Positions 13,941 to 24,200 are shown, numbered from the stretch's first letter. The stretch is DNA of 64,000 nucleotides from Knoellia flava TL1 (GCF_000768675.1 NZ_AVPI01000056.1:1-64000); one strand, 5' to 3'. Notes: a model not told the origin generated them from the letters alone. Numbers and translations are program-made.

Positions 13941-14738
13941 TCACCTCAGGGCGACGACCACCTGCGTGAGGAGCGGGGCGACGACGAGTGCGGGGAGCAT
14001 GTCCGCCACGGGCACGTCCTTGATGCGGAGCAGGCGCAGGCCGATGCCCGCGAGCATGAGCCCGCCCGTCGCGGTGAGGGCGAGGATGTGCGGCTCGGGC
14101 AGGACCGAGCCGAGGAGGACCCCGACGACGGTGAGCGTGCCCTGCACCACGGCGACGGACACGGCGGAGAGCAGGACCCCGACGCCGAACGACGACGCGA
14201 AGGCGAGGGCGGCGAATCCGTCGAGCACCGACTTGAGGAGCAGCTGGTCGATGCCGCGGCCGAGACCGTCCGAGAGCGAGCCCAGGATCGTCAGGGGCCC
14301 GACGCAGAAGAGGAGCGAGGCACTGAGCCAGCCCTCGATGAACTTCTCGCGCGCCGTCGTCACGTGACCCGAGGCGTCGGCGTCGTCGGTGTCGGCGAGC
14401 GCGGGGGACCGGCGCGCGAACCACGACTCGATCGTCCCGGCGAGCGACTCGAGACGGTCGCCGATGCGCAGCAGCGACCCGAGGATCGACCCGAGGAGGA
14501 GCGACCCGAGGACGATGAGCACGGGGGCGCCGGAGCCGGTGGCGTCCGAGAGGACGGTGTCGGTGACGCTCACCGCCGAGAGCCCGGCCATGAGCAGCGT
14601 CGTGAGGCCGAGGCAGTCGGTGACGACCGAGCGGGTGCGGTCGGGGAAGCGGTGGCCGATGGCCATGCCGGCGAGCGCGCCGACGACGACGGTGACGACG
14701 TTGACGGCTGTCCCGAGGCCGGGGAAGGAGGGATCCAC
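13941..14738 (-). CDS. DUF554-family membrane protein
   Basis: A 265-residue protein with about seven membrane helices. Conserved DUF554 (YqgA-like) features include the opening GLGTAVNVVTVVVGALAGMA, the central LGSLLLGSILGSLLRIGD and ILGSLSDG near the middle. The family is widespread, has no established function and is sometimes suggested to be a transporter. The GTG at 14738 is chosen over an upstream ATG (14777) because a TAGAGT -10 (14746-14751) lies exactly 7 nt before it, giving a leaderless message. It converges with pdtaR. Confidence 0.87.
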   Translation of the reverse strand: MDPSFPGLGTAVNVVTVVVGALAGMAIGHRFPDRTRSVVTDCLGLTTLLMAGLSAVSVTDTVLSDATGSGAPVLIVLGSLLLGSILGSLLRIGDRLESLAGTIESWFARRSPALADTDDADASGHVTTAREKFIEGWLSASLLFCVGPLTILGSLSDGLGRGIDQLLLKSVLDGFAALAFASSFGVGVLLSAVSVAVVQGTLTVVGVLLGSVLPEPHILALTATGGLMLAGIGLRLLRIKDVPVADMLPALVVAPLLTQVVVALR

Positions 14739-14854
14739 GACCGGCACTCTACGATTCGTCGGACGAATTCCCGCCAAGGCCTTCCGCGCGGACCTACCGC
14801 CCCGTAATGTCGGGATGTCATTGCGCAGGGGGCTGTGCAGTCGAGGAGGCGCCA

Positions 14855-15415
14855 GTGGCGCGCAACATGGTCGAGGTGTCTGCCGTGCGCAGGGACGACC
14901 TCGACGACCTGGTGGGGCTCTGGCTGGCGGCCAAGGTCGACGCCGGTGTGCCCCTGGAGGTGGCGACGCGCTTCGCCAACGACGGTCGCTTCGTCGCCGC
15001 CCTCGAGCGCCCCGAGGTGTGTGCCCACGTGGCCCGCCTCGACGGCCGGCCCGTCGGCTACGTCATGACGTCGGAGAACCCCTTCGGCCTCAGCCCCGAG
15101 CCCGAGATCGCGGTCGAGCAGCTCTACGTCGACCCGTCGGCCCGCCGCCACGGTGTGGCCCGCTCGCTCCTCTGCGCCGTCGTCGGCCACGCCGAGCGCG
15201 CCGGTTCCGAGGTCATCGTGAGCAACGTGCCGACCCAGAGCCGCGAGGCGCACCGCTTCTTCGCCCGGCTGGGGTTCTCGTCGGTCATCGTCCGCCGCGT
15301 CGTCGGGACGGGGGCCCTGCGCCGCCGCCTCTCACCCCAGGGCGGGGTGGGTTCGGCGGTCGAGCACCTCATCCGCCGTCGGCGCTCGCTGCGCGCGGAG
15401 TCGCGCGCCAGCTGA
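14855..15415 (+). CDS. GNAT-family N-acetyltransferase
   Basis: A 186-residue single-domain acetyltransferase. The acetyl-CoA loop is seen as RRHGVARSLLCAV after the beta-4 strand IAVEQLYVDPSA, and the C-terminal part AHRFFARLGF is typical of GNAT proteins. The acceptor cannot be deduced. GTG at 14855 is preferred to the ATG at 14807 because a strong AGGAGG site (14844-14849) lies 5 nt before it. The C-terminal 35 residues are Arg-rich and may be flexible. It ends just before a long hairpin and converges with the thioesterase gene. Confidence 0.88.
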   Translation: MARNMVEVSAVRRDDLDDLVGLWLAAKVDAGVPLEVATRFANDGRFVAALERPEVCAHVARLDGRPVGYVMTSENPFGLSPEPEIAVEQLYVDPSARRHGVARSLLCAVVGHAERAGSEVIVSNVPTQSREAHRFFARLGFSSVIVRRVVGTGALRRRLSPQGGVGSAVEHLIRRRRSLRAESRAS

Positions 15416-15425
15416 AGCAGCACGA

Positions 15426-15487
15426 CTTCTTGCCAGTTCCAGCGCTCCGTGGTCCTGACGGACCGGCCCGCTGGAACTGGCAAGAAG
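15426..15487. terminator. Long perfect hairpin between convergent genes
   Basis: Two 19-nt arms, 15426-15444 and 15469-15487, are exact reverse complements (first arm begins CTTCTTGCCAGTTCC). The 24-nt loop contains a second hairpin, GGTCC-TGAC-GGACC. The structure fills the gap between the GNAT stop (15415) and the thioesterase stop (15491) and would act in both directions. Purine/pyrimidine-rich AT content in the arms is unlike the surrounding GC-rich sequence. Confidence 0.75.
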
Positions 15488-15490
15488 AGG

Positions 15491-15925
15491 TCAGGCGCCG
15501 GGAGGGGCCTCGCGGACGAGGCACGTGATCCGCGACGTGCAGACGCGTCGGCCGTCCTCGTCGGTGACGACGACCTCCCACGAGCACAGGGTGTTGCCGA
15601 GCGAGATCGGCGTGGCCACGCCGGTGACGAGGCCGCTGCGCGCGGCGCGGTGGTGGGTGGCGTTGATGTCGGTCCCGACGACGATGCGGTCGGGGCCGGC
15701 GTGGATGGCCGAGCCGATGGAGCCGAGCGTCTCCGCGAGAACGACCGACGCGCCGCCGTGGAGCAGTCCGTAGGGCTGGGTGTTGCCCTCGACGGGCATC
15801 GTCGCGACGAGCCGGTCAGGTGCCGCCTCGGTGACCTCGATGCCCATGCGGTGGAGGAGGGACGTCGGGTTGAGCGCCTTCATCTGCTCGACGAGGGCCA
15901 TGACGTCCGGGTGCGCGCTGCTCAT
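15491..15925 (-). CDS. Hotdog-fold thioesterase (PaaI-like)
   Basis: A 144-residue acyl-CoA thioesterase of the PaaI/4-hydroxybenzoyl-CoA thioesterase hotdog family. The segment PYGLLHGGASVVLAET contains the HGG motif and the helix carrying the catalytic acidic residue. VGTDINATHHRAA and LCSWEVVVTDEDGRRVCTSRIT complete the fold. It probably hydrolyses a cytosolic acyl- or aryl-CoA; the substrate is unknown. The ATG at 15925 is divergent from polA with 48 bp between them. Confidence 0.9.
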   Translation of the reverse strand: MSSAHPDVMALVEQMKALNPTSLLHRMGIEVTEAAPDRLVATMPVEGNTQPYGLLHGGASVVLAETLGSIGSAIHAGPDRIVVGTDINATHHRAARSGLVTGVATPISLGNTLCSWEVVVTDEDGRRVCTSRITCLVREAPPGA

Positions 15926-15944
15926 GAGTGGTCGCCTTCTCTGC

Positions 15945-15966
15945 TGTCGGGGGCTGGCCATAGGCT
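15945..15966 (+). promoter_or_regulatory. polA promoter, near-match to the PafBC (RecA-independent DNA damage) motif
   Basis: TGTCGGGG (15945-15952), an 8-nt spacer and TAGGCT (15961-15966) match the pattern TGTCRGTG-N8-TANNNT with one mismatch. The hexamer ends 7 nt before the polA GTG, so transcription probably starts at the start codon. The same motif occurs without mismatch at uvrA and uvrB in this window. Confidence 0.5.
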
Positions 15967-15973
15967 GCCACGT

Positions 15974-18646
15974 GTGAGTCGCCTCCTTCTCCTCGACGGT
16001 CATTCCCTTGCCTACCGCGCGTTCTTCGCGTTGCCGGTGGAGAACTTCTCGACGAGCACGGGCCAGCACACCAACGGCGTCTACGGGTTCACCTCGATGC
16101 TCATCAACGTCCTGCGTGACGAGGCGCCCACGCACGTGGCGGTCGCGTTCGACGTGTCCCGCCAGACGTTCCGCTCCGAGGAGTACGCCGACTACAAGGC
16201 GACCCGGTCGAGCACCCCGAGCGAGTTCCAGGGCCAGGTGGCGCTCGTGCGCGAGGTCCTCGACGCCCTGCGCATCAAGCACGTCGAGGTCGACGGCTTC
16301 GAGGCCGACGACGTCATTGCCACCCTCACGACGATGGCCGAGGCCGAGGGCATGGAGGTCGTCATCTGCACGGGCGACCGCGACGCCTTCCAGCTCGTCA
16401 CCGACAAGGTCTCCCTCATCTACCCCGTCCGCGGCGTCTCGGACGTCTGGCGGATGGACCCCAAGGCCGTCGAGGAGAAGTACCTCGTGCCGCCGGAGCG
16501 CTACAGCGACCTCGCCGCCCTCGTCGGCGAGACGAGCGACAACCTCCCCGGCGTGCCGGGGGTCGGCCCCAAGACGGCCGCGAAGTGGCTCGGCCTCTAC
16601 GGCGACCTCGCCGGAGTCGTCGCCCACGCCGACGAGATCAAGGGCAAGGCGGGGGAGTCGCTGCGTGAGCACCTCAGCGGCGTCCTGCGCAACCGGCGCC
16701 TCAACCAGCTCGTGCGAGACCTCACCCTGCCGGTGACGATCGCCGACCTCGAGCGCGCCACGTGGGACCGCGAGGAGGTCCACAAGGTCTTCGACGGCCT
16801 CGAGTTCCGCGTGCTGCGAGAGCGGCTCTTCGAGACCTTCGACGCCGCACCCGACGAGGCCGAGGGCGGATTCGACCTCGACGCGTCGGTGCTCACCTCC
16901 GCCGACGTCCAGGCCTGGCTCGACGAGCACGCCATCGGGTCCGAGCCGACCGGCGTCCACGTCGTCGGCTCCTGGGGCCGGGGGACCGGCGACGTCATCG
17001 CGATCGGTCTCGCCACCGCCGGCAACGCCGCGGCCTACGTCGACGTCGCCGAGCTCGACGAGACCGGCGAGAAGGCGCTCGCCGACTGGCTCGCCGACGC
17101 GTCCCGACCCAAGGTCCTCCACGACCTCAAGGGTCAGTCGCACGCGCTGGCCGCGCGCGGTATGCCGGTCCGTGGCGTTGCGATGGACACCGCCCTCGCG
17201 GCCTACCTGGTCAAGCCCGACCAGCGCAGCTTCGACCTCGCCGACCTCGTCGTCCGCCACCTCGGCCGCGAGCTCAAGGCGGAGGCCCCGGCCGGCGGTC
17301 AGGGGATGCTCGACCTCGGCACCGAGGACGAGGTCGTCGGCCAGGACGCCATGGTCCGCGCCCGCGCCGTGCTCGACCTCTCGGTGCCGCTGGCCGAGCA
17401 GCTCGAGTCCACCGGTGGCACCGAGCTCCTCCGCGACCTCGAGCTGCCGCTCGTCGAGATCCTCGCGTCGATGGAGCGCACCGGCATCGCGGTCGACAGC
17501 GACGCCCTGAGCGCGCTGGAGGCCGACTTCGCCGCCAAGGTGCGCGAGGCCCAGCTCGACGCCTACGACGCCATCGGCGGCGACGAGATCAACCTCGGCT
17601 CACCCAAGCAGCTCCAGACCGTGCTCTTCGAGACGCTCGGCCTGCCCAAGACGCGGCGGACCAAGACCGGCTACACGACCGACGCAGATGCGCTCAACGA
17701 CCTCTTCGTCAAGACCGAGCACCCCTTCCTCGAGGCGCTGCTGCGCCACCGCGACGCCACGCGTCTGCGGATCACCGTCGAGGGCCTCATCAAGTCGGTG
17801 GCCGAGGACCAGCGGATCCACACGACCTACATCCAGACGATCGCCGCGACGGGGCGGCTGAGCTCGACAGACCCGAACCTTCAGAACGTCCCGATCCGCA
17901 CCGAGGAAGGCCGTCGCATCCGCGACGTCTTCGTCGTCGGCGAGGGCTACGAGTCGCTCATGAGTGCCGACTACAGCCAGATCGAGATGCGGATCATGGC
18001 CCACCTCTCCGGCGACGAGGGCCTCATCGAGGCCTTCCGCACCGGCGAGGACCTGCACCGGTTCGTCGGGGCGCGGGTCTTCTCGGTCGCACCGGAGGAC
18101 GTCACGACCGAGATGCGCGCCAAGGTCAAGGCGATGAGCTACGGCCTCGCCTACGGGCTGTCCGCCTTCGGCCTCTCGAAGCAGCTGACGATCTCGACCG
18201 GCGAGGCGCAGGGACTCATGGACGAGTACTTCGCCCGCTTCGGCGGGGTGCGCGACTACCTCCGCGAGGTCGTGGCCGAGGCGCGCGCCACCGGCTACAC
18301 CGCGACCATGCTCGGCCGTCGCCGCTACCTGCCCGACCTCACGAGCGACAACCGACAGCGCCGTGAGGGTGCCGAGCGGATGGCGCTCAACGCCCCGATC
18401 CAGGGCTCGGCGGCCGACATCATCAAGCTCGCGATGATGGGTGTCGACAAGGCACTGCACGAGTCCGGCGCGAAGTCGCGCATGCTGCTCCAGGTCCACG
18501 ACGAGCTCGTCCTCGAGATCGCCCAGGGCGAGCGAGAGGACGTCGAGGCCCTCGTGCGCCGCGAGATGGGCAACGCCATCGAGATGGACGTCCCGCTCGA
18601 CGTCAGCGTCGGTCTCGGCCGCAGCTGGCACGACGCCGCGCACTGA
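15974..18646 (+). CDS. polA: DNA polymerase I
   Basis: The 890-residue protein fills gaps in excision repair and removes Okazaki primers. Residues 1-300 form the 5'-nuclease domain (LLLLDGHSLAYRAFFALP; GFEADDVIATL; CTGDRDAFQL; LVGETSDNLPGVPGVGPKTA). The middle domain has the 3'-5' exonuclease fold, but the DxE metal motif is absent (VVGSWGRGTGDVIAI at that place), so proofreading is probably lost, as in mycobacterial and Taq enzymes. The polymerase domain shows DYSQIEMR, the O-helix region KAMSYGLAYGLS and QVHDELVLE. The GTG start is leaderless with a PafBC-like promoter. Confidence 0.97.
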   Translation: MSRLLLLDGHSLAYRAFFALPVENFSTSTGQHTNGVYGFTSMLINVLRDEAPTHVAVAFDVSRQTFRSEEYADYKATRSSTPSEFQGQVALVREVLDALRIKHVEVDGFEADDVIATLTTMAEAEGMEVVICTGDRDAFQLVTDKVSLIYPVRGVSDVWRMDPKAVEEKYLVPPERYSDLAALVGETSDNLPGVPGVGPKTAAKWLGLYGDLAGVVAHADEIKGKAGESLREHLSGVLRNRRLNQLVRDLTLPVTIADLERATWDREEVHKVFDGLEFRVLRERLFETFDAAPDEAEGGFDLDASVLTSADVQAWLDEHAIGSEPTGVHVVGSWGRGTGDVIAIGLATAGNAAAYVDVAELDETGEKALADWLADASRPKVLHDLKGQSHALAARGMPVRGVAMDTALAAYLVKPDQRSFDLADLVVRHLGRELKAEAPAGGQGMLDLGTEDEVVGQDAMVRARAVLDLSVPLAEQLESTGGTELLRDLELPLVEILASMERTGIAVDSDALSALEADFAAKVREAQLDAYDAIGGDEINLGSPKQLQTVLFETLGLPKTRRTKTGYTTDADALNDLFVKTEHPFLEALLRHRDATRLRITVEGLIKSVAEDQRIHTTYIQTIAATGRLSSTDPNLQNVPIRTEEGRRIRDVFVVGEGYESLMSADYSQIEMRIMAHLSGDEGLIEAFRTGEDLHRFVGARVFSVAPEDVTTEMRAKVKAMSYGLAYGLSAFGLSKQLTISTGEAQGLMDEYFARFGGVRDYLREVVAEARATGYTATMLGRRRYLPDLTSDNRQRREGAERMALNAPIQGSAADIIKLAMMGVDKALHESGAKSRMLLQVHDELVLEIAQGEREDVEALVRREMGNAIEMDVPLDVSVGLGRSWHDAAH

Positions 18647-18780
18647 GCCCTCGCGCGGCCCGAGCCACCTTCGTCGATCCGCGGTCGTGCCGCGCCGAGC
18701 GGTCGTAGTGTGCGCTCATCGGCTCCGGCGACCGCGAAGGGCGTTCGGCGCCATCGACCGGCGACCGGACGGAGCGCGCC

Positions 18781-19179
18781 ATGCCGATCACGAGGGCGGT
18801 CAACGCCACCATCGGCGTCATCACGCTGGTCGCGAGCCTTCTCGCGTCGGTGGCGCGCTACGAGAGCGAGCGTGGCATCGTGCCGAGGCTGCTCCTCACG
18901 GCGGCGGTCTTCGGGTTCACCGCCGTGACGCTCGCGATGACGTGGCGCCGTCGACCGGACCCGGGCAGCGCGCCCATGAGCGCCGGGTTCGTCTGGCTCG
19001 TCCTGCTCGTCCTCACGACGATGGCCGTGTGGGACCTCATCCCCACCGACCGGCGCCCGATGGTCGGCCTCCTCCTCGCCCTCGTCGTCGGCGCCACGGT
19101 GGGCACGGCCGTCGCGCCACGTGTCGACCTCGGACCCGACGACGAGCGGTCCGGAGGGCGTGGCGTCAAGCGCTGGTGA
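18781..19179 (+). CDS. Small membrane protein of unknown function
   Basis: A 132-residue protein with four predicted helices (about residues 6-24, 38-56, 68-86 and 96-114) and a charged C-terminus ending GGRGVKRW. I do not recognise a family. A weak -10-like TAGTGT lies near 18706. Codon use and helix pattern support a real gene. Its last 14 bp overlap the end of the convergent flippase gene. It marks the start of the envelope-gene region between polA and rpsA. Confidence 0.6.
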   Translation: MPITRAVNATIGVITLVASLLASVARYESERGIVPRLLLTAAVFGFTAVTLAMTWRRRPDPGSAPMSAGFVWLVLLVLTTMAVWDLIPTDRRPMVGLLLALVVGATVGTAVAPRVDLGPDDERSGGRGVKRW

Positions 19180-20434
19180 CCGGGGAGACGTCCGGACGCT
19201 CGGCCGTCGCGCGACGCGGCAGGCTCGCGAGGGTGCCGACCACGGCGACGACCACGGAGGCCGTGAGGAAGGTCGTCGCCACCTCACCCACGGTGGCGTT
19301 GCGCCAGCCCACCACGGCGACGGTCGCGAGACCGACCGCCGACCACACGAGGTAGCCGACGAGGTGACGCCCTCGGGCGGCGCCCCAGAAGACGAGGACC
19401 TGGGACAGCGCCCACGCGCCCCCGAGCGCCGTGAAGACGGGCACGAGCCCGGCGAGGTGCTCGTAGCCGACGCCGCCGACGATCCGCACGAGCGGCCCCG
19501 ACAGCACGGCCGAGAAGGTCACCCCGACCGCGACGATGGCGCCGGTCCCCGCGAGAGCCAGCAGGAGGGGTCGTGCGCCCCGTGCCCGTGACATGCCCGC
19601 GTAGAGGACGGTGACGAGGAAGGCAGGTCCCCAGAAGGCGGCCTTCGCGAAGAGGCTGAGGACGGCATACGCGCCTGAGTCCTCACCGGGCAGGACGTGG
19701 CGGGCGACGGGGGTGTCGATGGTCGACGCGACGAGGAGCGCGGACGTGCCGGCCATACCGGCAAGGACGCGGCGCACCTGCGTGGGGACGGCCGGGTCGA
19801 GGCTGCGGCGGAGGTGGCCACGCACGAGGACCACCGCCCCGGCGGCGACGACCCATGCCGCCAGCGCGGTGAGGGCCATGACCCCGGTGACGCCCCAGCC
19901 GAGCCATGCGGCGACGGCACCGCCGGCGGTGCGCAGGATCGACACGACGGCATACAGCGTCCCGAGGGCGACGAAGCGCTCACCGCCCTGGAGCGTGCCC
20001 TGGACGGCCGAGGTGACGCAGGTCGGCACCATCGACGCCGCGACGAGCAGGACCGGGAGTGGGCCGTCGAGGTGGAGCAGGGGGGTGACGACCGGGGTGA
20101 GCACGAGGACGGCGCCGGTGACGACGAGGCCGACGACGGCGCCGGTGCGCAGCGCGGTCGCGTGGGCGTCCGGACGGTGGAGCGCGACCCGCCAGGCGCT
20201 GACGAGCTGTGTCGAGAGCGCGGCGACACCGGCGATGACGACGAGATTGAGCAGGGACGCGACCGCGCCGAGCTCGTCGGCGCCGAGCTCGCGGTTGAGG
20301 ACGAGGAAGAGCGCGTAGCCGAAGACGTTGGCGACGAGCGTTCCCGCGCCGACGACACCCGCGCCCACGCCTCGCCGCCTCGGTGCGACGACCGGGGTCG
20401 GTGCCCCCGCGGGCTGCGGCGTCGCGTCGCTCAC
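19166..20434 (-). CDS. Oligosaccharide/lipid flippase-like polytopic membrane protein
   Basis: A 422-residue protein with about twelve membrane helices and no large soluble domain, of the MOP/Wzx-like (polysaccharide biosynthesis) type. The N-terminal region VVGAGTLVANVFGYALFLVL, then NRELGADELGAVASLL and later QGTLQGGERFVALG fit this superfamily. It probably moves a lipid-linked glycan or related molecule across the membrane. The GTG start overlaps the stop of the upstream methyltransferase by 4 bp, so the two are co-expressed. With the AftD-like genes nearby it suggests export of an envelope glycan precursor. Confidence 0.8.
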   Translation of the reverse strand: MSDATPQPAGAPTPVVAPRRRGVGAGVVGAGTLVANVFGYALFLVLNRELGADELGAVASLLNLVVIAGVAALSTQLVSAWRVALHRPDAHATALRTGAVVGLVVTGAVLVLTPVVTPLLHLDGPLPVLLVAASMVPTCVTSAVQGTLQGGERFVALGTLYAVVSILRTAGGAVAAWLGWGVTGVMALTALAAWVVAAGAVVLVRGHLRRSLDPAVPTQVRRVLAGMAGTSALLVASTIDTPVARHVLPGEDSGAYAVLSLFAKAAFWGPAFLVTVLYAGMSRARGARPLLLALAGTGAIVAVGVTFSAVLSGPLVRIVGGVGYEHLAGLVPVFTALGGAWALSQVLVFWGAARGRHLVGYLVWSAVGLATVAVVGWRNATVGEVATTFLTASVVVAVVGTLASLPRRATAERPDVSPVTSA

Positions 20435-21186
20435 GGCTCCGTGACGGCAGGCTTGCGGACGACGTACATGAAGGACGTGTAGCGGGGTCCGGCCATGAAC
20501 TCGCGCTCGACGTGGACCACCTCGGCACCCGCGGCGCGCAGAACCGCCTCGACCCTGGACCGCTTGAGCGGGTGGAACTCCATGACCTCGTCGTAGCCGT
20601 AGCGACGGCGGCGGTAGACGTTCTGCCACGAGTTCGGCAGGCGGCGCACGATGCCCTCGATGCTCCAGTCGCCGTGGCTGGGGACGGTGAACGCCGCGAC
20701 GCCGCCGGGCCGCAGGACGCGGACGAACTCCTCGAGGTAGCCGGTCTTGAGCCCATTGGGGATGTGCTGGAGGACGATGATGCTCAGCACGAGGTCGAAG
20801 GTGTCGTCGTCGAAGAGCGAGAGGTCGCTCGACTCGTTGAGGTGGTAGGTCACGCGGTCGCCGGCGCGGTTGTGCCGGCGCGCGAGCTCGATCATCGACG
20901 CCGCGATGTCGACCCCGTCGACGCGCTCGAGGTGCCCGGCCAAGCCCTGGGTGAGCCGACCGGCGCCGCACCCGAAGTCCATCGCGCGGTCCATCGCCGC
21001 CGGCGTGGCTCCGACGCGGTCCAGCATCGCCATGACCTCGTCGACGGCCTCACGGCCCGTGGCGAAGAAGTCGTCCTCGTGACCTTCCCACCCGCCGCGG
21101 TGCCGCTCGGGGTAGGCAAGGATGGCCCAGAGGGGGTCGACCCTGCCGAGCCCGTCCCAGTTGCGTCGCAGGTCGTCGAGTTTCAT
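20431..21186 (-). CDS. Class I SAM-dependent methyltransferase
   Basis: A 251-residue methyltransferase. Motif I is MDFGCGAGRLTQG, then GVDIAASMIELA (motif post I), DLVLSIIVLQHIP (motif II) and LRPGGVAAFTVP (motif III). No N-terminal signal. The C-terminal part is Arg/Tyr-rich, with YRRRRYGYDEV. The substrate is unknown; sugar or glycolipid O-methylation fits its operon with the flippase. The promoter region is shared with the divergent AftD-like gene and includes a TAATGT -10 on this strand (21200-21195). Confidence 0.88.
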   Translation of the reverse strand: MKLDDLRRNWDGLGRVDPLWAILAYPERHRGGWEGHEDDFFATGREAVDEVMAMLDRVGATPAAMDRAMDFGCGAGRLTQGLAGHLERVDGVDIAASMIELARRHNRAGDRVTYHLNESSDLSLFDDDTFDLVLSIIVLQHIPNGLKTGYLEEFVRVLRPGGVAAFTVPSHGDWSIEGIVRRLPNSWQNVYRRRRYGYDEVMEFHPLKRSRVEAVLRAAGAEVVHVEREFMAGPRYTSFMYVVRKPAVTEP

Positions 21187-21201
21187 CGGCAGTTACATTA
21201 G

Positions 21202-21213
21202 TACCCGCTGGTA
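21202..21213. promoter_or_regulatory. TACC-N4-GGTA inverted repeat in the divergent methyltransferase/AftD-like promoter
   Basis: TACCCGCTGGTA lies between the -10 of the leftward gene (TAATGT) and the possible -10 of the rightward gene (TAGGCC, 21212-21217). A near-identical element (TACCGACTGGTA) is found at 37432 and a third at 29977, all in promoters of the envelope-glycan genes. The symmetry suggests a dimeric repressor such as a TetR-type protein; no candidate regulator gene is in the window. Confidence 0.45.
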
Positions 21214-21232
21214 GGCCTGACGATGGAGTGAC

Positions 21233-24200
21233 GTGAAGAGCACACGGTCGCGCGACCCGGGGGCGCGTCTCGCATCGGTGCCCACCGAGACTCGGGTGCT
21301 CGCGCTCCTCGCCGTCGTCCTTGCCGTCGTCGTCTTCGCCAGCGACTTCGGCGTCCTCACGCCAGACACCAAGCCCGAGATCTTCCTCCAGCCCTCGCAG
21401 ACGGCGGCTCGCTTCGCCTCGGCGTGGCTCGACACGCCCAACCTCGGCACGTCGAACTACAACACCGGCGTGGTCCCGGTGGCCGCTCTCTTCTCGCTCT
21501 TCGAGCTCGTCGGCGTCCCGGCGTGGGTCATCATGCGGCTCTGGCGGATCGCCCTGCTCGTCACCGCCGCGTGGGGTGCGCGGCTCGTCGTGCGAGAGCT
21601 CGTGTCCGGTGGCTCCGGCGGGCGCGCCGGGCGCGGTGGGCGCGGTGGCCGCGGCGTCGGCGGGGTCGCGCTCGGCGACTCCGCCCGCGCGGTGGCGGGG
21701 GTCGCAGCCGCCGTGGCCTACGCCGCCAACCCCTACGTCGTCGTCGGCGGCGGCACGACACCGACGCTGCTTCCCTACGCCCTCCTGCCGTGGCTCGTGC
21801 TCTGCTGGCTCCGTGGCTTCCGCGCCCCGTCCTGGCGCTGGGCGTGCGCCGCAGCCCTCGTCCTCGCCGGCATGAGCGGCCTCAACGCCGGCGTCGTGCC
21901 GCTGCTCCAGCTCGTCGTCCTCGTGCCCGTGCTCGTCCACGCCCTCGTCGTCGAGGGGCACCGGTTCGCCCCGGTCGCCTGGCTCGTCGTGCGCACCGGC
22001 CTCGTGTATGCCGTCCTCTCGGCCTACTGGGTCGTCCCCGCCATCTCGGCCCTCGGCGTCGGGACGGCGATCGCCGAGGCGACCGAGTCGACCGAGGCGA
22101 TCAACACGGTCAACTCGTTCCCGGAGGTGCTGCGAGGCCTCGGGATGTGGACGCTCTACGGCGCCGACGCCGACGGTCCGTTCGACCCCGGCCGCCTCTC
22201 CTACGTCCTCGGTCCGGTCGTCATCCTGCTCACGTTCGCCGCACCCGTCCTCGCGGGGCTCGGCGTGCGGCTGTCGCGCTCGCCGGCGCGCCTCTTCGGT
22301 GCCACGAGCGTCCTCGTCGGCGCGCTCGTCATGGTCGGGACGTTCCCCAACGACGACAAGAGCGCATGGGGCCGGGCGGTCGGCGCCGCCCTCGAGAGCG
22401 TGCCCGGGCTCATCGCCTTCCGCACGACCAACAAGGCCGGCGCGGTGCTGGAGCTCGGGCTCGCCGTCCTCGTCGCTCTTGCCGCGGCAGCGATCGTGCC
22501 CTTGCTCTCCCACGTCACGGCCAGGTGGGTCGCCGGGTGGACCGCCGCGGCGCTCGTCGCGGGTGCGGTGGCCCCGGCGATGAGTGGAGACCTCTTCTGG
22601 GTGCGCATGGACGTGCCCTCCTACTGGGACGAGGCCGCCGACGCCGTCAACGCCCGTCCCGGGGACAGCCGCGTCCTCATGGTGCCGGGCACCGGTGTGC
22701 CGGCCTACTCGTGGGGCTACACCGGACCCGACGAGATCGGCCCCTCCCTCTTCCGTCGCCCCTTTGCCTTCCGCAGCGCGTCCCCGTCGGGTGGCGAGTA
22801 CGCCGCCAACCTGCTTGCCGAGGTCGACCGCCGTCTCTACCAGGGGACGCTGCCGCAGGGTGCGGTCTCGACGCTCGCGGCCTACATCGGCGCCGGTGAC
22901 GTCGTCGGCCGTTACGACGTCCGCGGGGTCGGGACGACGGGCGCCCGCGTCGAGCAGCAGCTCGCCGAGGACCCCGGCCTCGCACCCGGCGAGGCGTTCG
23001 GTCCGGCCGAGGTGGCGCACGGTGCCCAGGCCCCGGCCGTCGTCCGCCCGGTGGTCGGGGACCTGCCCCGCACGTCGGCGGCGGTGCGACCCGCCTCCGG
23101 CTCGCTCGTCGTCGACGGGGCGGGCACCGCGCTGCCCAGCCTGCAGTCCGCGGGGCTGCTCGAGGACCGCCCCGGGCTCCTGCTCGCCGGCGCTCTCACC
23201 GACGAGCAGCTCGCCGAGGCCCTGCGCGACGAGTCACGGGTCGTGCTCACGGACAGTAACGGCCGTCGGGAGTGGAGCAACCACGACCCCGCGGTCGCGG
23301 GCCCGCTGCTGCCCGGCTCGGTCGACCCGGAGGCGACCCGCGCCCTCTTCTCGACGGCGGACCAGACCGTCGCCGTCGTCCGCGGGAGCGCCCGCGTCGA
23401 GACTCGGGGGCAGGGGCTCCTCTTCGGCCCGCACGCCTTCGGCGACGTGACGCAGGCCTTCGACGGCGACCGCACGACCGGGTGGCGGTTCGGCAACTTC
23501 GGCACGGGCGTGGGCAACGCGGTGGTCATCACTCCGCGCAGTGCTCTCGCGATGCCCCTCGTCACGCTCGCCCCGATGCAGGGCGGGACCTCGCGCATCA
23601 CCTCCGTGCGCCTCACCGCGGAGGTCGAGGGGGAGACGGTCACCAAGGACGTGTCCTTCACCGAGTGGAACACCTTCCCGGTGACGACCGAGGTGAGCGA
23701 GCGCCCGGTGTCCCGTCTGACCGTCGAGGTGACCGGCGTCGAGGGCGCGGGTGGCAGCCCCGTGGGCTTCTCCGAGATCGTGGTTCCCGGGGTGACGGTC
23801 GACCGTGCGGCCTCGCTGCCCACGCGGCTCCCGCGCAGGTTGGCCGCGGCCGCGGACGCCGCCGGGGTCGACCTCGCCGAGGTCCCGATCGACGTCATCC
23901 TCCGGCGCAGCACCGGTGACGCAGACGGCCTCACGACCGAGGAGCCCCGTCTCGAGCGCGAGTTCACCCTGCCCGACGAGCGACGCTTCGAGGCGACGGG
24001 CACGGTCCGGCTCTCGGGCGGTGTCACCGACGCCGAGATCGACGAGTTCGCCGGGCTGTCCGACGACGTCGTGGCGCAGTCGAGTTCGCGGATCTTCGGG
24101 AACCCGAACGCCCGCGCCGCCATGGCCTTCGACGACGACGGCGGCGACCCGGACCTGTCCTCGGCGTGGGTTCCCAACGAGCCGGTCGTGGGGGAGTGGA

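Noticed and set aside
15491-17260. Long extension of the thioesterase frame into polA
   Set aside because: The hotdog homology starts at MSSAHPDV (15925); upstream codons are antisense to polA.
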